Part shown: in pieces, positions 58,491 through 64,000 of the stretch
Position numbering within the stretch: the first letter of the stretch is position 1
How the letters are laid out: every line of letters begins with the position of its first letter
Assembly: GCA_029891345.1 (NCBI GenBank)
Contig: CM056998.1
Location: 170,462,332 to 170,526,331, forward strand
Direction of reading: 5' to 3'
DNA from: Dryococelus australis
Lineage: Eukaryota; Arthropoda; Insecta; Phasmatodea; Phasmatidae
DNA: 64,000 bases
Made by a program: the position numbers and the translations under genes
The notes under the pieces: generated by a model
Told to the model about the DNA's origin: nothing
Seen by the model: only the letters and a program-made list of their open reading frames with translations
The model's database searches: none

Positions 58491-59053
58491 GGACTAAACT
58501 CGCTGCCCTGACTGGTTCAAGGTTGTGAAAATAATTCCCTGCTCAAACTGACGTGTTTACTGTAAAGTTTACAGCAATGGAGGAAAAGAAGTATCGTATC
58601 TTCAACATCTTTAAAGTGTAACATCGGTTAATTGTGAGCACAGAAATGATTTTGGTTTGTTAGTTTCATACGTGCCGTAGGCAGAGCTGGCCTATTTATG
58701 ATGTATTTACGTTCCTAAATTCAGTTTCACTTGATCCACGTGTTAATATTGTCGGGCGATAACAATGTTAATTTCGCATGTGGATGAAAATAATGGGCGT
58801 TAGGAGGGAGATGAAATCATAATCTCGGTAGATCGGTAAAGAGCTCGACTGCGAACAGCGTGTAGTACCTACTATGGAGCTAGGCAGTCTCTGCTGCAGG
58901 GATCGACGTATATATTTTTAGATCTACATCTACAGATTTTCTACAGAAAGGATGAAAAGCGACTGAACGTTCAGACATCCGATACCAATGCAAGTTGCTC
59001 GTAAACCACCACCACACTGACGACCAGGCGGCTGCAAGCTCGACCTTTACTCG
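58491..59053. other. no gene seen
   Basis: Nothing recognised. Confidence 0.4.
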
Positions 59054-59215
59054 TGTGTGACGATGCCGTTGGTCGGCGGGTTTTCTCGGGGATCTCCCGT
59101 TTCCCCCGCCCTTTCATTCTGGCGCTGCTCCATACTCACTTCAATCATCCTCACAGGCTCTCAAGACATCGACGTTATGAGTCGTCCAAGTCTCTTCACT
59201 TTACTCGTGTGTGTA
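59054..59215 (+). mobile_element. SINE, 5'-truncated
   Basis: TGACGATGCCGTTGGTCGG, TTCTCGGGGATCTCCCG and TGGCGCTGCTCCATACTCAC match the body of the SINEs at 17115 and 40485. The tRNA head is missing. Confidence 0.82.
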
Positions 59216-60055
59216 CATGCGTCTCGTCGTTGCAGCGCCCATAACAAACATCCCTGCCGTGAACAAAACATCGTAGACGATGGTTTTATTTTTTAATAAG
59301 ATGAGACCCAATGTTTTGTGATGTAGCGACCTTATATCCATTTTACCTTTCCGTTCAGTTAAAGGCATGCGCCAACCTAAATGTCCTCTCCAGAAAAAGG
59401 CTGCCATGTATCTCATATTTACAGGTGTAGCGTTATTTAAATAGCGTAATTTTTATGACCTCTACAAACATCAAATGAGTAGCAGCAACTATATTGAGTC
59501 ACAGCAATTACGGCTCCTGTGTACACGCTTATTATTAAACGAAAATTCCTGTGTCTGAAATCGAAAAAAAAAAAATTTTGAAACCCCAACAAACTAAAAC
59601 ACAAATTTTTAGTAAAAGAGGAATAACTATAACATACTACCCAGCTAAATTAACAAATGGAACCACAAGTTACACAAAGTATGCAAGAGATACTGCTCAC
59701 TCCCAAACAGTATTTTTAAAATGATAGTACCGTGTATAAGACCCTTCAAGAAATAACCAATTATAGCAGGGGTGCTGATAGGTGGGCGTCGTGGAATACG
59801 TGTGTGGTAATGCGAAGAAGCGGCGTCTGATTGGCTAGCCATGGATGCAGAGGAAATATTGACAGCGTAAGAGCCGGCGAACAGAGTAGAGGTGTGCATT
59901 TAGCTTGTCGGGGCAGTCCGGCATGTCGCATCTTTTACGCAAGTAGGTGTCATATTTGAGTTGGCAAGCGGGTGGTAATACGATGATCAACATCGTCTCC
60001 TCCGAGTGTTAATTTAGTTACCGTGGCTCGTCGTGAGCGCCCATCTCCAATCTGC
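59216..60055. other. no gene seen
   Basis: The minus-strand frames 59201-59416 and 59645-59899 show no motif. Confidence 0.4.
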
Positions 60056-60379
60056 GGGATTCTCGAAACGCCAGATATCTGAGAACTAAGTATATGGGGA
60101 TGTAAAGGGGACGTAATCCCTAGTAAACAATGCTGAGCCCCTCGAAGTTACATCCGGCCATAAGGGATTCTCGAAACGCCAGATATCTGAGAACTAAGTA
60201 TATGGGGATGTAAAGGGGACGTAATCCCTAGTAAACAATGCTGAGCCCCTCGAAGTTACATCCGGCCATAAGGGATTCTCGAAACGCCAGATATCTGAGA
60301 ACTAAGTATATGGGGATGTAAAGGGGACGTAATCCCTAGTAAACAATGCTGAGCCCCTCGAAGTTACATCCGGCCATAA
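60056..60379. repeat. 108-bp tandem repeat, 3 copies
   Basis: Three head-to-tail units start at 60056, 60164 and 60272, each opening GGGATTCTCGAAACGCCAG and ending ATCCGGCCATAA. They look identical base for base, so the array is young or homogenised (or partly an assembly matter). 108 is a multiple of three, but no long frame runs through it. Confidence 0.95.
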
Positions 60380-60460
60380 GGGAGCATTGCAACGGCGATG
60401 GCAAACAGCATACGAAGATTCGCGTGTGTTTTGTTCCTTCTGAATTGTAAGCGGTGTCTA

Positions 60461-60840
60461 TAGGCTGTTCACGGTAAACTGAGCACTTTTGAAAGCCCTG
60501 TTTAACATCTAGTTGTGTGCGCAAAGTCTAACCTTCCACAACATGTAAAATTAACATTGCCATGGGCCTCATTGCTTTATTCGTGCGTCGGTGAAGCGAA
60601 ACTGTGAAATAATAATAATAAAAGTAAATACTTTACAAATCTGCTTATTTTTTACACTTCGAAGTATCAACAAAAACAAAAAGCGAAATAAATAATTAAT
60701 TGAAGTTATCACGTATTCGTTACCAACTTTACTGGACGCATTTCACTCAGTGCGCCCATTACAATACACGCAAGTAGGAGCAGTGACTTTTTTTATAAGT
60801 TTGATTTCAGAAGTGCTCACTTTATCGTGAACAACTTTTA
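60461..60840 (+). mobile_element. MITE family A, long class
   Basis: Left TAGGCTGTTCACGGTAAACTG and right GTGCTCACTTTATCGTGAAC. It carries the long-class body, with an AATAATAATAAAAG expansion. It lies 80 bases beyond the 108-bp array. Confidence 0.92.
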
Positions 60841-61734
60841 TAGGGTTTTAATTCAGCAATATGTTGAGAAAATGCAGCATTGTCGGTATAGTTTAAAATT
60901 GTTTTGCGGAAGAATGAATATCGTAAACAGAGGCTGGCTTCTTAGAGATTTTTTGCCGACTTTTCACATTTTTCAAAGACTACTTTTGTGTTTCAATAAC
61001 CAAATGTATGAATTGGCAACAAAAGATCTACTTCTGTTCTGAAGCACATTTACATTGAAATATTTCGTAGTTTCCAAAAAATAAGACACTGTTGGTTATA
61101 ATGCGACCCAAATGACAACCAGGGAGGCTCCTTGAAGATATTAGTTCTTGCTGCCTTCTGAGCTGCTCGGTTTTGTGGTGTGTGCTGGATGGTTGTTTGC
61201 TCTCCTCAGGGTTCAAACACGTCCGTTGTATACATACGGACACGTCCTTCTTAGCATTCTTTTGCGTTCGGAGGTTTAGAAGATTTTAAAATTTCAATTT
61301 TCTCATAGTTGCATAAAAGTTGGTGCTTTGTTTTGTAGACAATCAGTTTTATTTTCAGATTAGTCTTTTATGTTAGTGTTGCTATTGTTGCATTATTTGC
61401 GAAGGGTGCTGCTGAAAAGGTATAAATTTGTAGGTGTTGGCAGTTTTTTCTAAAATTCTTAATTGCATAATCAGTGATTTCCTTTCAGAATCATTCTGTT
61501 TTTGAGCCACGCAAATTCTGAACTACTTAAACGAAAAGCCTTTTGAAAAAAAAGTTGTTTTAATTTAAGATGTAATTAGAATATACGAAATTACTGTAGA
61601 ATACTTTGAACCTAATTAAGTAATGTACTAATGTCCAGAATTGCTTGGCTGAGACTGTAAAAAAATGTTGATAATCTTCCTAAACTGTAACGGAAGTTTT
61701 TAACCTATAGGCCTATATTGTATGGAAATTGTAG
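60841..61734. other. AT-rich spacer
   Basis: No gene or repeat recognised. Confidence 0.4.
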
Positions 61735-62652
61735 TGTTATGGGCTGCATCTTGCACCGGCCGCCGGCGCCTGCTATACGTGTCCCGAGCTAACCCACCTC
61801 AATCCTCCCCCGTGTTGACACACTCGTTGCCTTATCGCTCTTACCCTTCTTTTGGGAAGCCCGTAGATGATTGAACCTGTCGCGCCGTTCGGCTCCTGGC
61901 TGATGTCACAGTCCTTCCTCTCCCCTGCTGGAGATGCCAACAGATGTAGCGAAGATGCCAGATTATTCTGGTGGGACTTGCTGGCGTCACAGCCTTCATC
62001 CCCCCGCTGATGAATCAGACGCCTGTAGAAGGCGCAAGAATATTCTAGGAATTAGGACGCTCGATGCAGCGCGCGAGTTAAGAAAATTCTGGGTGACGAC
62101 CTACGACACTGTGTATACTGCCGCGGTCCAGCGGCCAGCAGTCTTGGGCGAAGGCCATCTAGCTGAGTGCGGGTGCGAAGTGAATTACGGTACGACTGCG
62201 GACGAGGTGTTCTTGGTCTGAATGTAAGAGAGAGCGTGAAACCCGGCGAGTGAAGCCTACTGTTCGTGAGGGTGCTCGGAGAAGTCTCGAACATTGCTGA
62301 CCGGCGGGACATGGACTAAACTGAGGTTGGACTGAGTGGACATATAATACGGGTTTTATTGTAAATATTGGAACTGTCAAATATGGCACATCATTTATCA
62401 AATAATTGAATAGGTTTATACACAGTCTATTGGGACTGATACTTAATTCTTTCATTGATTTATTTGAGATAATTATTAATTGTATTTATTGAATTCATTA
62501 GTTGTGAACAGTAAGTGATATCAATTTATTGCGAGATGTTAAGTGGAGAGAATTTTGTTTGTAGTTAATGTAAAGAAAATTATATTTAATTAAGTCCTGA
62601 ATTGCCTAACGAACTTAGTTTAGCCCACTGAATTTCGAGAGAAATTGTAACA
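61735..62652 (-). mobile_element. solo-LTR-like element, copy 2 (inverted)
   Basis: On the + strand it runs from TGTTATGGGCTGCATC to GTAACA. In reverse complement it reads TGTTAC...ATAACA, a perfect TG...CA LTR-style border. It aligns with 50995-51888. The flanks GTAG (left) and GTAC (right) could be a mutated short target duplication. No internal retroelement sequence adjoins it. The frames at 61934-62455 on both strands are by-products. Confidence 0.68.
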
Positions 62653-63779
62653 GTACAATATGGCAGGCTGCAAGTATTGGAATGTGTTGCATTGCTTCTA
62701 TACACATTTGGAGACTTCCCTACGTTTTCTACTCTTTCCTGAGAAAATTCAGAAATGCTACCATGAATGTATGGGAATTATTTTACCATTCGCTCTTTTT
62801 CACTATACGTATACACTGATGTAGTATATTTGCGAGTAATTTCTTACAGTGTAGTTCATCAGTCAAATTTTACATCAAACTGACGATCGGCGAATCTATT
62901 ACTCAGTTCAATTGTCATCCACAGCAAATGCGTTTTGTCCTCCACGTGCTTTAGTTTACCAATGGACACGTCGCGCCATTGTCGTGCGTGCTTTTGAAAG
63001 ACCCGAAGATGGGTGCGAATGGCTGCGCAGTTCTTCACAGTGGTGGTGAAGCGTCTTGTTTACAGTCGTGGTTACGTAAAGTAGAATCTATAAAATCCTT
63101 AGCGAAGATACATATCTAAGTAGATTTAGGTCAGGCAAGCGTGCTGCCTGTGTAACTGCCCCCATCCTGTCAGTTTCCAGTGATACCGACGATTACATCG
63201 CGAACAGTGCTGTTAAGATTTGGCGAGGCCCGTGTTATGCCTAAACCTCATGATTGTTAGCAAAGGCACACGGCGTAGGATATCAGGAAGATTTTCAAGA
63301 ACATCACGGAAGCATTTCCTAGGCTCTGTACACGTTGAAAAACTAGTGCTAATGAACGTGTACGCGAAAAAAATGAAAGTAGATATTATTTATGTCTTAG
63401 TGGATGTCAAGGCTATTTACGTACGCAATGTATGGCCATTAACCGTGCCACAAAGAATGCGTAAGTACTTTTCATTTTGATGCGTAGACGTTCCTTGTGT
63501 AAATGTTTTTCGTCGTTAACAGAGCTTAAGACGTAAAACCCCACAGACCTATTTACCAGTCACAAGCTGCGTAAGTGAATTGGATTCTCTTCGCACAAAT
63601 GCCGTTTGAGAAATACTTGCTGTGGCCCCTTTTAAATAACAGGGTATGGCAATATATAAGTAGTTTAGTGTACGAATAGTCCGAAGTAACCAAGCACGTG
63701 GAGAGTATGCAGAGACTGCTCTTGAAGTATAATAAACGCAGTGCTGCAGCCAGTTGTATCTTCTGATGGCCGGATCTTC
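62653..63779. other. no gene supported
   Basis: The + frame 63220-63480 (86 codons) has no known motif. Nothing else was seen. Confidence 0.35.
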
Positions 63780-63780
63780 A

Positions 63781-63960
63781 AAAACAAGTTGTAGCATTCG
63801 CTGAGGTCTGGCAACTGTGCGCTTCTGGTTCTTCCTCTATGTACGGTTTTGCAGTGTTGCGGATTCTCTCTGCAATTCGCATGTACATAGCATCCACCTC
63901 TTCTGGACAGGGAGCGTTGATGTAACCTTTTCTGCTGTCGAAGAAACTATATGTGTACAT
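63781..63960 (-). pseudogene. possible transposase C-terminal remnant
   Basis: The minus-strand frame gives SFFDSRKGYINAPCPEE followed by an amphipathic MRIAERIRN stretch. The spacing resembles the FFLWGxxKxxVY....L..RI..A block near the C-terminus of mariner/Tc-type DDE transposases of insects. The DSR in place of LWG and the lack of upstream catalytic motifs weaken the call. It ends in a stop right after ANATTCF. It could be chance. Confidence 0.3.
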
Positions 63961-64000
63961 TCGTATTACATTAAACAATTACAGTAAAACTCAGTTGAAG

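Overview
This looks like a eukaryotic, probably insect, intergenic or long-intron region. It is AT-rich, no reading frame exceeds about 160 codons, and nothing resembles bacterial operons, Shine-Dalgarno sites or dense coding. It carries tRNA-derived SINEs, a decayed Tc1-type transposase, solo-LTR-like blocks and many short inverted-repeat elements, which is typical of a large, repeat-rich arthropod genome. A cockroach, termite or other polyneopteran insect is a guess from the SINE style and is not proven.

Only one stretch has the look of host coding sequence. It is a 166-base, GC-rich exon at 43530-43695 on the + strand, with a cag acceptor and a gtaagc donor, encoding a very acidic, then proline-rich, segment. 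It sits in a CpG-rich island (about 43210-43780), so it may lie near the 5' end of a gene with very long introns. I do not recognise the protein.

Layout. 1-7 kb: Tc1-like transposase remnant (965-1560), two copies of a dispersed repeat (family D), and a 1.3 kb Harbinger-like element with a TGA target duplication (4581-5895) that contains a tRNA-like SINE relic. 7-12 kb: a 32-bp tandem duplication, the first long MITE and an 11-copy 44-bp minisatellite (9697-10180). 12-24 kb: more MITEs, a SINE at 17115, a 1.3 kb dispersed repeat (family E), a nearly perfect 300-bp palindrome (21388-21690) and a second SINE. 24-35 kb: a large hairpin (24617-25100), three diverged inverted-repeat elements, a 27-base poly-T tract and a second Harbinger-like element (32960-34166). 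35-47 kb: MITEs, SINE, the exon and a foldback element at 45396. 47-64 kb: the second family-E copy in inverse orientation, a TIR element, two solo-LTR-like copies in opposite orientation (50995-51888 and 61735-62652), a dense MITE cluster (52.6-54.4 kb), a 3-copy 108-bp tandem repeat (60056-60379) and a possible transposase remnant near the right edge.

The dominant feature is one MITE family with termini close to TAGGCTGTTCACGGTAAAG, flanked by TA or TATA. I count about 20 full or partial copies in two length classes (about 230-290 and about 375-420 bp), roughly one per 3 kb. I see no autonomous transposase, CRISPR array, rRNA gene or convincing functional tRNA gene. Repeat calls rest on alignment by eye, so boundaries are approximate unless a target duplication is stated.
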